From Sphagnum compactum (lineage: Eukaryota; Bryophyta; Sphagnopsida; Sphagnales): a stretch of 64,000 nucleotides of DNA. Positions 1 through 11,045 of the stretch are shown here, piece by piece. How positions within the stretch are numbered: the first letter of the stretch is position 1; each line of letters opens with the position of its first letter. The DNA is taken from NCBI GenBank assembly GCA_965153455.1, contig OZ234496.1:18406304-18470303 (forward strand), written 5' to 3'. The notes beneath the pieces are model-generated. The model was not told where the DNA came from and made no database searches. It saw only the letters and a list, made by a program, of their open reading frames with translations. Position numbers and translations under genes: made by a program.

Positions 1-1241
1 TCAAGGCGAGATGTGAGTTCAATGAACACAATGTGAACGGGGAATGATTTTAAGGTTACATCAACTTTTGAAAAATTATTGGTGATCATCACAAGGGATG
101 GAAGGGTTTATCACAAATCTCATGAGTCAAGGAAAATCAATATGGTATTTTTGGATGCATTGTTAATATAATTGTGTTTTTGTTTTTTGTGTGTTATGAA
201 ATTTGTAGGTAAAATGAATAATGGTGGTGAATGTTGACAAGCTTATGTGAGGATGTTGTTGATTATGTGTTGTTGGAGTTTTATTTTTGAATGCTATTGT
301 AGAATGCCTTGGGTGGTGATGATGGTGAGAAGATGGAGGCACAAATGTAGATAAAATGGGGATGATGATGATGGGGTTGGTGGGAAAAAAACTTGATAGA
401 AAAATTGTGTGGAGTGTTGGCATGTAGAAGCCAAGTGTTCTTCAAGATGATTTTAATGATATGTGTTTTAGTGTAATTTTATTATGAAGACTAGATTTCC
501 ATTTTTCTTTTGTATAACCTGTTGTTTGTTTGATAAAAATTTGGGGATGAGAAACATAAGATTACAAGTATAGGAATTTCCAAAGGTTTTGGTGATTATT
601 AAATTTTTTTTGGGGAATGTCAATAAAAAACAACTATATGGGTTTGTGAATGTCTCTTGGTTGATGATGGTTGAGGTTTTTATGATTTGGGACATGCAAG
701 TTGATTTTTATGAATATGTGTGCAATTTGCATTTCAAAAACAACCTTGTGATTTTGTGATTAGTTCTACTGTTTTTTTTTTTTTTCCCCGTAATAGTGGT
801 AGATAAATGGGCCTTAGCATGGCATCAACTCAATTCTCACAATAGTTGGTTGTGCTTGGTAACTGGCTTGAGGCCACTGGTTATGCCTAGTAGGTAACCG
901 GTGCGAGGTCACTAGTTACTTAGTAATTATGCCTGGTTGTCTTTTTCTTTTTTTCATTTTTTTCACATGGAAAATTTGGGGAAATTTAGTCGACTTTACA
1001 AAGAAAAGAAAATTCCATAAATTTCCCAATTTCTTTGTCAAAAATGGCAAAATTTAGCCAGAAAAAGAACTATTGCCAGTAATCGGCTCAAGGCCACTTG
1101 GCTATTTCTTGTTTTTCCAGTGGCCTCCGGGGTGTTACCTGGTCTATGATTTCCCCCTAAACCCTAAACCCTCGTCGTGGTGCAGGGTTTCGTTTCTTTT
1201 GAGCGTGCCTTTGGAGCACAGAGAAGGGGGACGGAAGGGCG
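1..1241. other. Intergenic, T-rich, no gene seen
   Basis: No coding exon is recognisable. The stretch is T/G-rich on the + strand. At 858-936 there is a short degenerate tandem repeat with a 35-base period (GGTAACTGG / GGTAACCGG units), and a weaker third relative lies near 1074-1110. The last 100 bases are the QTRT2 leader with telomere-box motifs. Confidence 0.6.
1155..1172 (+). promoter_or_regulatory. Telo-box cluster in QTRT2 leader
   Basis: The sequence ccctaaaccctaaaccct is two and a half copies of the plant telomere-type box, 70 bases before the QTRT2 start codon. Such boxes (AAACCCTAA) are known in promoters and leaders of plant housekeeping and translation-related genes. A regulatory role here is inference from motif and position. 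Confidence 0.5.
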
Positions 1242-4200
1242 ATGGAGTTTGTGGTGAGGGCGTGGAGTGCACAGGCAAGGTTGGGGTCTCTTCATCTTGG
1301 CGCTACAGGACCGCAGCTGGAGACGCCTTGCTTGCTTCTTCTCACACGGAAGGGACTCCCTGCCTTCATACCTCCCGACCTCTTCCACAAGCTTCATCCC
1401 GATGCCCTAGCGTTGCAAGTGAGCCCCCTTCACTTGTAAGTCTTCTTCCCTCTTCCCCCATCCCTCAGCGTGGTGGTGGTGACGCTCATGTTCTATTTTC
1501 GGTTGTAATTTGCATGGGTTTAAGGGTCTAGGGGTTGGGGGTTTTAGGGTTTCTCGATCTGCACCATCAGGGTACATATTGTTAGTACCTCAAAGGTTCA
1601 GGCTTGGGGATACTAGAAGACATACCTCTAGCATCATGTCATATGGTTTCATTTTGAATTTAGAAATGCTGCTTGGTTATTTGAGACTTTTGTCGATTGC
1701 CAAAGGAACGTTGGTCTTGCATTTGGATTTAGTTGAAAGGAGTTGTTTGTGGTTGTGTTGCTAACTTCAGAACTGCTGGGGACTGAAGATGGGTCATAAC
1801 ACTCTGGTTGCAGTTTGGACAGTCCACCTCCAGAGGTGGTTGCTGAGGTGGGAGGCTTGCATAAGATGCTGTGTTTACCTGAGCATGGATTGGTCGCAGT
1901 TGGGCGGGACTCAATCATGGATGAAGCAGATGGAGAGGGGACCACCAAGCTTGGGGCCTCCTTCAAGACTTCTTTTGGTCGCCGAATTGTAGGATGATCT
2001 TTTCCCCCTCTCTCCAGCTCCATTAATGCCAGGTGCAGATTTTCTTGTTGAGAGATTTATTTCCTTCAGAGACCAGATTCTGAAGGCAATTATTATGTGA
2101 GAATGTTTCTTCTCCTAATGGTTTACATGATGAGCTGGTCGAGATTCTCAAGGTTAGAAGGTGTTGCAGTGCCACCATCCCAAGTTACACAACAGTTTAG
2201 TGGTTTATAGAGGTGGGACATAGTAAAGTTTGTGTTCTGCGAATCTTGCTGTTGGTTTAAGTACTCACTCTTTCATATGGGTGAATCTGTGGCAGGTCGG
2301 GCCTGTCAAGTACATGGAAGTCATCAATGCATGCAAACCTAATTTATGGGCTAGCTTACCTGATGAGGTTCCTGCATGGGTGTCGGAAAAGCGAAACCAC
2401 ATGTCAGTTGGTCGCACCTTGCAATGGCTGGACCACTGCCTTTCTCTATCAACTGTATGTCATATTACTTTGCTTTACTCCTTCAGAGCCTTTCATGTTG
2501 CATGACTTTGTAACAAACCAACATGAAGTTGGTTTGGATCATGACCTACTCTGGTAATATCGAAGCCGACTGATGTGATTCATAGTCTGGGCAGAGCAGG
2601 ACATGGGGTGTCTGGGCGTTGTGGTTGGAGGAAGCAGTGTTGAGCAGCGAACACACTCTGCTCAGCAAACGGCAACTCGCAATGTAGCAGGTAGTGCACT
2701 ACGTGCTTTTTGTCTACCATAATATTAGCAACAAGGGAACAAGCCTGTTTCATTCTTCCTTTCCAATATTTCCCAAAATATCTAAACATGGTACATTGCT
2801 CCTTGTTATGAACCATTGTATCACTTGCCAAGCTGTGAAGCCACATACTGAGTTCTGTTTCAGTGCATGAACCCCAACTGGCTAATTCTGTATGGATGAG
2901 TTGCCAAACCCTTGAAATCAAGAGAATATCTTCTGAATGAGTCATCTGATGAGGCTATGAGCAATGACTTTGAGATGAACCGTAAGTGACAGAGCATGTG
3001 TATTTGCAGGTTTTTCTTTGGGTGGCTTTGGTCTCGGTGAAGCTGCAGAGGACCGGGGCCCTCTTCTAGAAGCTGTCACTGTAGTTCTCTATCCTTATTA
3101 TATGATCCACCTTCACTTCTCTCATGCATGCTTCTTTCTTTTCTGAGTTCATTCATAAGTCACCTGCTTCTATGTCACTGTTGTATCAGCCCCTTTTTCT
3201 TCCAGAAACAAGAGGCAATTAAATTCTCTCTGGTGATGTAAAAGGCAAGCTTACCAATGGAGAAGCCTCGCCATGTCAGTGGGCTGGGAATGCCAGGTAC
3301 TGGCCTCTGATGTCCAGTTTTGTGCATCTTTAGTTCATAGTGTACTTTAGTTTGATTGCAAATATGGGCTGAATTCCACTATTGCAGCTGCTATGCTTCG
3401 TATGCTGTAGTACTACCCTGATCAGTTTTTTCAAGTTATGGTTGTCAGAGTAAAAGTACTGACTGCTTTTTCTGGGAATCTGTTCAGAGGAGGTGCTGCA
3501 GGCGGTTGCTGCTGGTGTTGATTTGTTTGACAGCACGTATCCTTCAATTTTGTAGGGCAATTTGACATGAGAAGGGAAATGTTTCCAGACGACTGGGTGG
3601 ATAACTCTGGTTTTTTGTTGTGTTTGTCAGTGCAGATTCTGTTGCTGTGTGGCAAACTAGATTTGTTCTGGTATCCTAAAAATCAATTGGAAGGTTGTTA
3701 AATGTTCTCCTCTAAAGAATCTTGTAGGAATTCACAATAGACCTGACAGCTCCACTGTACAGGGTAAATCATCACACTGTTCTCAAGATGAAATCCTTGT
3801 CTAAAGTAATTTTCCTTAACTTTCCCTTAGATATCCTCACATGCTTACAATAGGGGGCTATGCCATGACCTTTCCTGTCACAATGGAGGACATCCTTGGG
3901 GGCTTTGCCAACAAAAATCTTGCAGTTGAAGAGTGGTCGAAAAGTGGCTCAGATTCGGCCAAAATCTGTCTACGGTCTGTCTCATTCAGGTGAGACACTT
4001 CTATGTATGTTTCTATATTGTGTTAGTTTAGTGAATGACCCATTTGATATCCATTGATGATTAAACTATGGTTTGAAGGCTGATGTTTGCTTCATCAATC
4101 ACCTTATGATTTATCTTCAGCACACGACTCTTCACTTGGAAGGTCAGCTTGTTTAGGAACCTAACTTCTGTTGTGCACTACTAGTGTATTTGAAGTCAAT

Positions 4201-4995
4201 GAAATACTACTGTTGGTGGTCAATAGCATATATAGTATTGTTGATGGTGTCTTGAACATGTGTTACGACTGTTTTGGTTGTTAAAACTGGTCCTCAATAT
4301 TTGGTTTTATCTTTTAATTTTGTTTTCTATGTTTCTTTAGGTTTGGGTTTCCTCTATTTCATTTTTGCTAATATGTTGCTGGTATATTGTCAGATCTGAG
4401 GTCTCAATCACTTTGTTACAGGGTCATCTGTCAAGTCTATTCAGGCTGACGTAAATTGTATGGATAAACTCCTCAGTATAGATTGGTTATGAGGCCACTG
4501 TAAGCGTAGTCTGTTCTGAAGTTTTGAGGGCTGAGGTAATTGGTGGATCTTCTTTGAACCGACATGAATGTTCTTTTGTGTATTGGCCAGATTGGATGAG
4601 TCGCCATTGGTGGATGGGTGCAAGTGCTACACATGTCGCAAACATTCACGTGCCTATATTCACCACTTACTCAATACTCATGAAATGCTGGCACAAACCC
4701 TGCTTGACATGTAAGATGAGTGAGCAACTTGTTGAAGGGGCCTCTCTGCTTATTTGTGTATGGTATGGATCATGTAGAGTTGTAGTCATTGTTGGACTGT
4801 TACTCTCTCTCATGATCTCTACCTGTTTAATAGGGGTTCTGAACATGTGGATATGGGTGCAGACACAACATGTACCACTACTTGGGCTTCTTCCAGGCCA
4901 TTCGTGAGGCCATCCATGCTAATGAGTTCCCTGTATTCCACAATCAGTTCATAAGCCACCGTCGACAGAGCACCCTTCTCCTCTGCTCTCAGTAG
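1242..4995 (+). CDS. QTRT2: Queuine tRNA-ribosyltransferase accessory subunit 2
   Basis: This is the non-catalytic partner of QTRT1; the heterodimer exchanges guanine for queuine at the wobble base of GUN-anticodon tRNAs. I read ten exons: 1242-1435, 1814-1988, 2296-2454, 2600-2690, 3010-3080, 3245-3296, 3488-3536, 3831-3989, 4591-4710 and 4863-4995. All joins are GT-AG and keep frame, giving 400 aa. Exon 1 has the family [12 protein letters not shown] and VSPLHF motifs, exon 3 [17 protein letters not shown], exon 5 [20 protein letters not shown], exon 7 VDLFDST. Exon 9 carries the zinc site CKCYTCRKH, with the last ligand in the following [10 protein letters not shown]. Length agrees with known QTRT2 proteins. 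The start is the first ATG of the open exon. The exon 6 acceptor (AAAAG) is the weakest join. No sign of decay. Confidence 0.93.
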
Positions 4996-6355
4996 TGTCA
5001 TTCTTGTGCATTTTCTTGAAAGTCAAAAACTCAGGTGGAAGTTTTCTTTCAGTTCTGCACTATATTTATTTCACACAAGCTCCACTGTTGAGATGGTGGG
5101 TCACTACATTCATTTATGTTACAATACTTGATTCTTCCATTTCATAGTAGAGGAAAGCTCAAATTCAGGACATGTGTGCCCACATACACCAAGCAATGGT
5201 TCCCCATTAACAAGTGATGCTCCATGGAATAGAGAATTTTGGGATCTTCTTCCCTTTCTGCTGAAACTTTCACTTTGAACCTTCAAAATAGACCAGCAAT
5301 TGGAGTTTCTGGAACCCAATCAATTGTGTGGGTGTCCCCTTAAACCCTGCTCTCCAGTAATTTCATGTCGGGTTGTGAGGTGTATCAATCGGTTAGTGTC
5401 AGCACAGATTAATCAGTAGCAGATTCATGAGCTGTTGTCTATAATACCAAGGTGTTGCAGGTGGTTCGTGAATTTCATTTTATGACAACTGGTGCCTGCT
5501 GCACCTAGGTTGAAAATTTTGGAATGAAAACTAACGGTCTTCTTTCACTTTCCACAACAAATTTCCAACATGAACAATGCATGTCCTTTGTGCCTTTCTG
5601 CAAGAATAATGTGATTTTCTAAGAACCTGGCATTCAATTTCTGTGTTTTGTACTTGGTATGTTATTGTATCCTGCACATGGTGATAAGGGGAGTTGAGCT
5701 TTATCCTACCTGTGGCACTACTGGCTACAAGAGTTTGAATAATAATGATCAGAATGCTTCAAAGATCCTGAGTCTCTATACTGTGAAGTTGCAGGACACA
5801 GTTGTCCTTGACTGTGAAGTCAAGAAACAGAGGTCCTCCACTCTAAAACCCCAATGACCTTGCAACTAGATTGAGAATATCAAGAAGCAACAGAGGTTCA
5901 AACAGCTCATTCCCCAGCATGTGTGTAGTTATTAATTCAGGATTTGGGAGTGGAATCCTGAAGCTGTTTGTGTGGAGTTGGTTCCAGTCAGATTTTACTC
6001 TTTTCTTCAAGAAAACAAAGATGGTACAGTAAAGCTTTGTTGAGCATAATGTGATGAATTTGCCATGCCAGCAAAAGGACTAGGGTCAGATTTTGCAATT
6101 TCTTTTTTTTTGTTGTGGTCTGTGAGTCTAGCACCTCAATGTACCAGATTGGTAGCAGTCCTGTTGGGGTGAATGACAAAGTTCATGCCAGTAAACTTGA
6201 GGAAGAAATTGGAGAAGAGCAAGAAGAAAACAAGCAGTGCTGGTCACAACTGCAAAAATAAACCACATCCATTCTGCAGCAATGTGGCAAAAGGTTACTT
6301 TCAAGTCAATGAATGCGTAGGTATTTGCTCTGAGTATTTCAGCAAGTGAGCACCT
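4996..6355. other. Intergenic between QTRT2 and SDR gene
   Basis: Convergent genes end at both sides, so both 3' untranslated regions should lie here. I recognise no further exon on either strand; the open frames are short and show no family resemblance. Confidence 0.5.
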
Positions 6356-8219
6356 TTATATGTAGGAGCGCATGCGAGGCCTAGGAAGGGTCTGTCCTCC
6401 ATCAACTATAAAAATGTTACCTGTACTGTACTTTGCACTATCACTAGCAAGGAAGATGACTAAACCCTCCAAATCTTCTCCAGGATTCATCCATCTTTGA
6501 GAGGGAATTATTCTACTTGCCATCTTTACAGCTTGCTCTGAAGTCAATAATGTTGGCAGAGCATCAGACTCTGTCAAGCCTCTTGCAATCGCCATAACAG
6601 AAATTTGGTATTTCCCCAACTCCATCGCAAGTGACTGCACATCAACAGTTTTCGTCAATTCTAGAGTCATCTGCAAGAAACACGAGGGAAAGACTCCTCA
6701 ATGTATTTTGCATGCTGTTCTACCCTTATGGTCATCAACCCGTGGGCTACCAAACAATGAGTTTCAGGAGTGAAGGTCTGGGGAAAGGAAAATGCATGGT
6801 GGCTAAAACCTTCAGGAAGACTCACTCCCATCATGATGCAGCTCACCTTAATCAACCTTCCAGGTTTCCCTTTAGGAATTTTCAGGGACAGGCAAGAACA
6901 TGCTTCACAGATTGGATGGTTCAAGTGAAGGGTCTGAACCCTGCACATGACAGATTTTACAGCATCAAGAGGGGATAGAAGTGTTCTAACCACTGCTAAT
7001 TGGTGCAACGCAGCCAGGGAAGCGCCATGAACAGAGACACCTGGGAAATAGCCCCTGCCAAGACCTGTGACGGAGGAGACATATATGATGGAACCCCCAT
7101 GGCCCATTTGCTGCATTCGCCTCACAATTGACTTGGTCAGGAGCCATGGTGTCCTGAGATTGACAGCCATGGTTTCATCCCACTCTCCTTCAGTGTACTC
7201 CATGGGTGTATTTCGTGAACCTGCAAGAATGCCTGTATCTTTATGTGCATGCAATCAAAAGATAAGCTGAAGGTGAAATTGCTCAAACACTGATGTGCAC
7301 TGTTTATCAGCCCTAGAATTTTGTGCATTTTCAACATCTTTACATAGTCATCTCAGCTACACTCGTACCTGGAGCTGTTGAGCAAGTCAGAAGCACATCG
7401 ATTCTCCCAAAGGCATGCCATGCTTGATTCACAGCAGCATCAACATCAGCCTCCCGAGCTCTGTGCAAGTCAAGCTCCACTTCTCTCACAATATCCAGCT
7501 TTTCATCCTACAATCCAAGGATTAGAAACCAAGGACTATCAACAGCATTGAAAAGGCAAAGAAAATGACTCACAAAATATATATAATGTGGATCACCACC
7601 TCTTTCTGCGACCTTTGCCACCTCCTCGATCAATGAAAGTGGCTTTCAAAGTGGTGTAATCAAAGCATCAAAGACTTAAAACCCTGGGCAGTACAGCAGC
7701 CACTGCATTTGTGACATCCAACATACATGCAGTGAGATTTTCCTTGGCAACAAGGAACACAGCCAAAGGCTCTGATAAGTTTCTGAGACTAAAGCTGAAC
7801 TCTCTCTCTCCTCCATGACCAGGTTCTGCATTCTCCTTTTTGGAGCACTATTTTCCGTGACCCCCTTCTCAAAGAAAGAAACAGGGGTTTTTCTGTTGGA
7901 AACTTCGAATTCTGCAACACAGGAGAAATGGAGACAGTCCTAGACCCAAGCAATATATTTAATTAAAAAAAAAAAAAAAAAAACAAACCGGACGTATAAG
8001 GCTTACTTCACTGACAGTGCCATGTGAGCTGATTGCAAGCGCCGATTTAATCTGTTGGGACACGGAGCGTGTTTGCGCAGCGTCACCAGCCAGGACAATC
8101 CTGCAGTTGCGCTTAGCCAGGCTGAGAGATAACGCAAACCCCAAATCCTGCACCGCACTAGCAACCAAGACCACCTTCCCCTTCAAATCACTCCAAATTT
8201 TCAGCTTGCTGCTTTCCAT
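6356..8219 (-). CDS. SDR-family protein with degenerate motifs
   Basis: A short-chain dehydrogenase/reductase-fold protein of 313 aa from five exons: 8219-8007, 7642-7574, 7507-7369, 7232-6991 and 6634-6356, all in frame with GT-AG ends. The Rossmann start (residues 14-32, GKVVLVASAVQDLGFAL) lacks the first two glycines of TGxxxGxG. Active-site Asn is present (VNLRTPW, Asn165) and the Ser region is SIIYVSSVTG (about 188-197). At the catalytic Tyr-xxx-Lys position the sequence reads His209-GAS-Leu213. The C-terminus (MELGKYQISVMAIARGL, then VDGGQTLPRPRMRSYI) matches a plant SDR group whose members end in RPRMRS. Exon 4 to 5 was placed so that the spacing from the Lys position to SLAMELG matches the family. 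Frame is intact, so it is probably expressed, but oxidoreductase activity is doubtful. Substrate unknown. Confidence 0.85.
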
Positions 8220-8256
8220 GATCGCTTCTTCCTCCGAGCATGCAGAATAGGTACCT

Positions 8257-8296
8257 TTTCTTTCTCTCTCTCTCTCTCTCCCTCCCCCTCCCCCCA
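8257..8296. repeat. Pyrimidine (TC)n tract upstream of SDR start
   Basis: A run of CT dinucleotides followed by C-rich sequence on the + strand, about 40 bases before the SDR start codon read on the - strand, where it appears as a GA tract. GA-rich leaders are common in plant promoters; a regulatory role is not shown. Confidence 0.6.
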
Positions 8297-8580
8297 ACTC
8301 ACAAAGAATTTCAGAATTTAAGGGGAAAAAAAAAACAAAAATACCACCGGATCCTGAAACCACGGAGCAATGGATCGAGCAAGTGAAGCTGTGTTCCAAC
8401 AATAACACAAAACAGCAAAGGGCGCAAAGGGAGAAAAGAGCCTGTCGAGAAAGACGCTTTTGGCCGTCGGCAACACGTGCGAAGGGAACCATGCGGTGCT
8501 CCAGAGGCAGCCCTGAACTACTGACACGTCATGAAGTTGGAATAAGTATGTCTTTTGCTTCCCAGAATACGCACTAGGTA

Positions 8581-8671
8581 CAATGGGCATTTCGTTGGTA
8601 GAATGGGCATTTCATTGGTAGAATGGGTATTCAACTTGGTAGAATGGGCATTCAACTTGGTAGAATGGGTA
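8581..8671. repeat. Tandem repeat, about 20-22 bp units
   Basis: Five close copies of a GGTAGAATGGGCATTCAACTT-like unit follow one another, with small differences. No coding meaning is seen. Confidence 0.85.
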
Positions 8672-8716
8672 CAGTTGATATATACATGACAATTATACAT
8701 GATCGTCACTTAGACA

Positions 8717-9022
8717 ATTATGAAAACATCTTATAATTGTCTAACTATCTCACTCCTTTCATTAGAATTATGAAAACATTCCATAACTATTTACCTATCT
8801 CACACCTTTCATTGAAACTATGAAAACATTTTATAACTACCTAACTGTTTCTCTCTTTTCATTAGAATGATGAAAACATTCCATAACTACTTAATTATCT
8901 CACCTTTCATTAGAATTATGAAATCATTTCCTAACTACTTAATTACTTCACTCACTCACTAATTACCTAACTCCTTTCATTGAGATTATGAAAACATTCC
9001 ATAATTACTTATTTCACTTTAT
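8717..9022. repeat. Tandem repeat, about 50-bp units
   Basis: Five to six diverged copies of a unit beginning ATTATGAAAACATTCCATAA and ending CCTTTCATTAGA. The first three copies are each 50 bases, the fourth 48, and the fifth carries a local expansion. It ends in a TAAA microsatellite near 9022-9040. Confidence 0.85.
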
Positions 9023-9039
9023 AAATAAATAAATAAATA

Positions 9040-9882
9040 TCTCACTGCTTTCACCAACCCACCTACATGGATATGAAATAATAAATTAGCACCTGCCTTT
9101 TCATAACTTGGTTGAATTCAATTCAACTAAATTGTGAAAAGACTTCAATTTGGTTTGATTTGGAACCAAATTGGAATTGAATATGAATTCAGTGGAATTA
9201 AAATTGAATCCAATTAAGGAATTTGAGTTTGAATTTAATTCCGTTAAGCAGTTTGAATTCAATTCGCGTTGCATCATACAAATTCATTCAATATTTTCAT
9301 TCAAATGGAACTTAATTTCCACATAATCAACTCATTTTTGTTCATCATTGTGACTGACGACAAAGTAACAAAAAGCCCAAGTTGATTAGCAAATTAACTT
9401 CATGTCTCCTATATCTGAATTGAATGTGCTGATGAAATTTGTCTATAGACTTTGAAAATTAGTGGTAGCATTGTGCCATATCGTCTAAAACTCATTCTAA
9501 CGATTACTGTTAGTTAAGTTCAAATGGTTATTTCATGAGGTCAACAACCTCCAAACACTGATTGATCCAAAATCGTTCATACAAGATTAAGTTACTCATT
9601 AATTCAATGTTATTGAAAATGTGTATTAAAATCAGTAAACATAATATATGTTCCACATGATAACATTCTTGCTTATACAATGGGCACAAGCTTGTAGCTT
9701 CACTCTCCCCAAAAAGTGCTTTGACCTGTTAGTATCACCATTTTGATATTTCCACCCACCATCAAGCTTTATCTTATAGCAACTTGGAAAAAAGTCCAAT
9801 GAGATCACAAGACCTCCACCTTAACCCAAACCCTAAACAAGACCATTCACATGAATATAGTTAGCTTCTGAAAATACTTGCT
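9040..9882. other. Intergenic, AT-rich, no gene seen
   Basis: AT-rich sequence with GAATTCAATT-like simple motifs (about 9110-9280) and no recognisable exon. Confidence 0.5.
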
Positions 9883-10606
9883 TATGGTTTAGTAAGATCG
9901 ATGAAGTTGCAGAGAAATCTCCACAACAACAATTAAAGGTAACACGACAATGAGTGCAGTCATAACCTCATGAGAGTCGCTCACAAAGTGACAGACCATC
10001 ACCTTCATCACGAACGGCAGTGACGAGCTGCCATGACTACCCACTGAGTTCATCAGCTCCCAACAGTGGGTGTAGATAAGCATATAATAATCTTCCCAAA
10101 AAACTTGGGCAAACCATTATACACAATCTGCGTCCTGAGTTTCTGTTGCCTTTCCGGAAGCAATGGGAAGACTCAGACGTGATGTTGGCTAGCACTCAAG
10201 AGACATTGCTAATCAAAAAAGTCAACAGTATCCTCATTCAAGCTGCAACAAGCTTCTGAAGGAAAGAGCTTTTATTTCATTTTAGCATGTCCCTGTATAT
10301 GCAAGCATCTATGCCTAAAGGACATAGAGGCCTATATATAGGGTAGTGGTTGGGGCCTCCTGCACCCTGAACATATCCTTTAAGCACACCACTGGTGACT
10401 ACTTGGATGCAGAACATCCGCTAAAGCCACTAGAAAAAAGATCGATGAAGTTGCAGAGAAATCTCCACAACAACAATTAAAGGTAACACGACAATGAGTG
10501 CAGTCATAACCTCATGAGAGTCGCTCACAAAGTGACAGACCATCACCTTCATCACGAACGGCAGTGACAAGCTGCCATGACTACCCACTGAAATATGGTT
10601 TAGTAA
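9883..10606. mobile_element. 0.7-kb insertion with direct terminal repeats
   Basis: Two 154-base direct repeats (9894-10047 and 10438-10591) differ at one base I can see and enclose 390 bases of unrelated sequence. The 13-mer TATGGTTTAGTAA occurs immediately before the left copy (9883-9895) and three bases after the right copy (10594-10606), as a target-site duplication would. This is the layout of a terminal-repeat retrotransposon in miniature (TRIM). However, the repeats do not start TG and end CA, and 13 bases is long for an LTR-type duplication. An insertion through target-primed repair is an alternative. There is no protein that I recognise inside. Confidence 0.65.
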
Positions 10607-11045
10607 CTAAATATTCTAGAAATATTCACATACCAACTGGATTTAAATTTGGGTATCTTGACAAAGTTTACACCAAGGGTATAGATCCAGGTAATATACA
10701 GACCCACATGACATTGCTCAAACAATTAATTATGAGGACAAAGTTTGCAGTGTAGTACCTTGTAGAAGGGATAATGATTTGATTTCATTGCCTGAATATT
10801 CAACTTGGTCAAGGTGGAAGCTCAATGTACAAATGAAACCAAATCTTATCATTGGTGAGCAATTCGGTTTTCATCACAGAAATGTTCTGTGAGTTGAGTA
10901 AGCCAATCTATGAAAATATCTGACCAACCTAGGGAACAGTGCAAACCTGATTGCACTCAGAAGGCCAAATGAGAATTACACTCATACCTTCCATTCACAA
11001 CCCTGAGCCTTGAAGATTCTAATCACCTAGAGTGGTGTTTCACAG
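10607..11045. other. Intergenic, 3' side of F-box gene
   Basis: No exon is seen. The sequence directly follows the F-box stop codon on the - strand and probably holds its 3' untranslated region. Confidence 0.45.

Noticed and set aside
163-695. His/Pro/Thr-rich open frames on the - strand
   Set aside because: Low-complexity translations of T/G-rich repeats, no start context or family.
6667-6990. Continuation of SDR exon 4 as an open frame after residue Val221
   Set aside because: It is intron read-through; splicing at 6991/6634 restores family spacing and phase.
6631-7270. Plus-strand open frames across the SDR gene
   Set aside because: They cover SDR exons 4 and 5 and an intron on the opposite strand and show no domain of their own.
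9889-10083. 64-aa hydrophobic open frame on the - strand in the insertion
   Set aside because: It lies within and beyond the terminal repeat, is cut differently in the second copy, and matches nothing I know.
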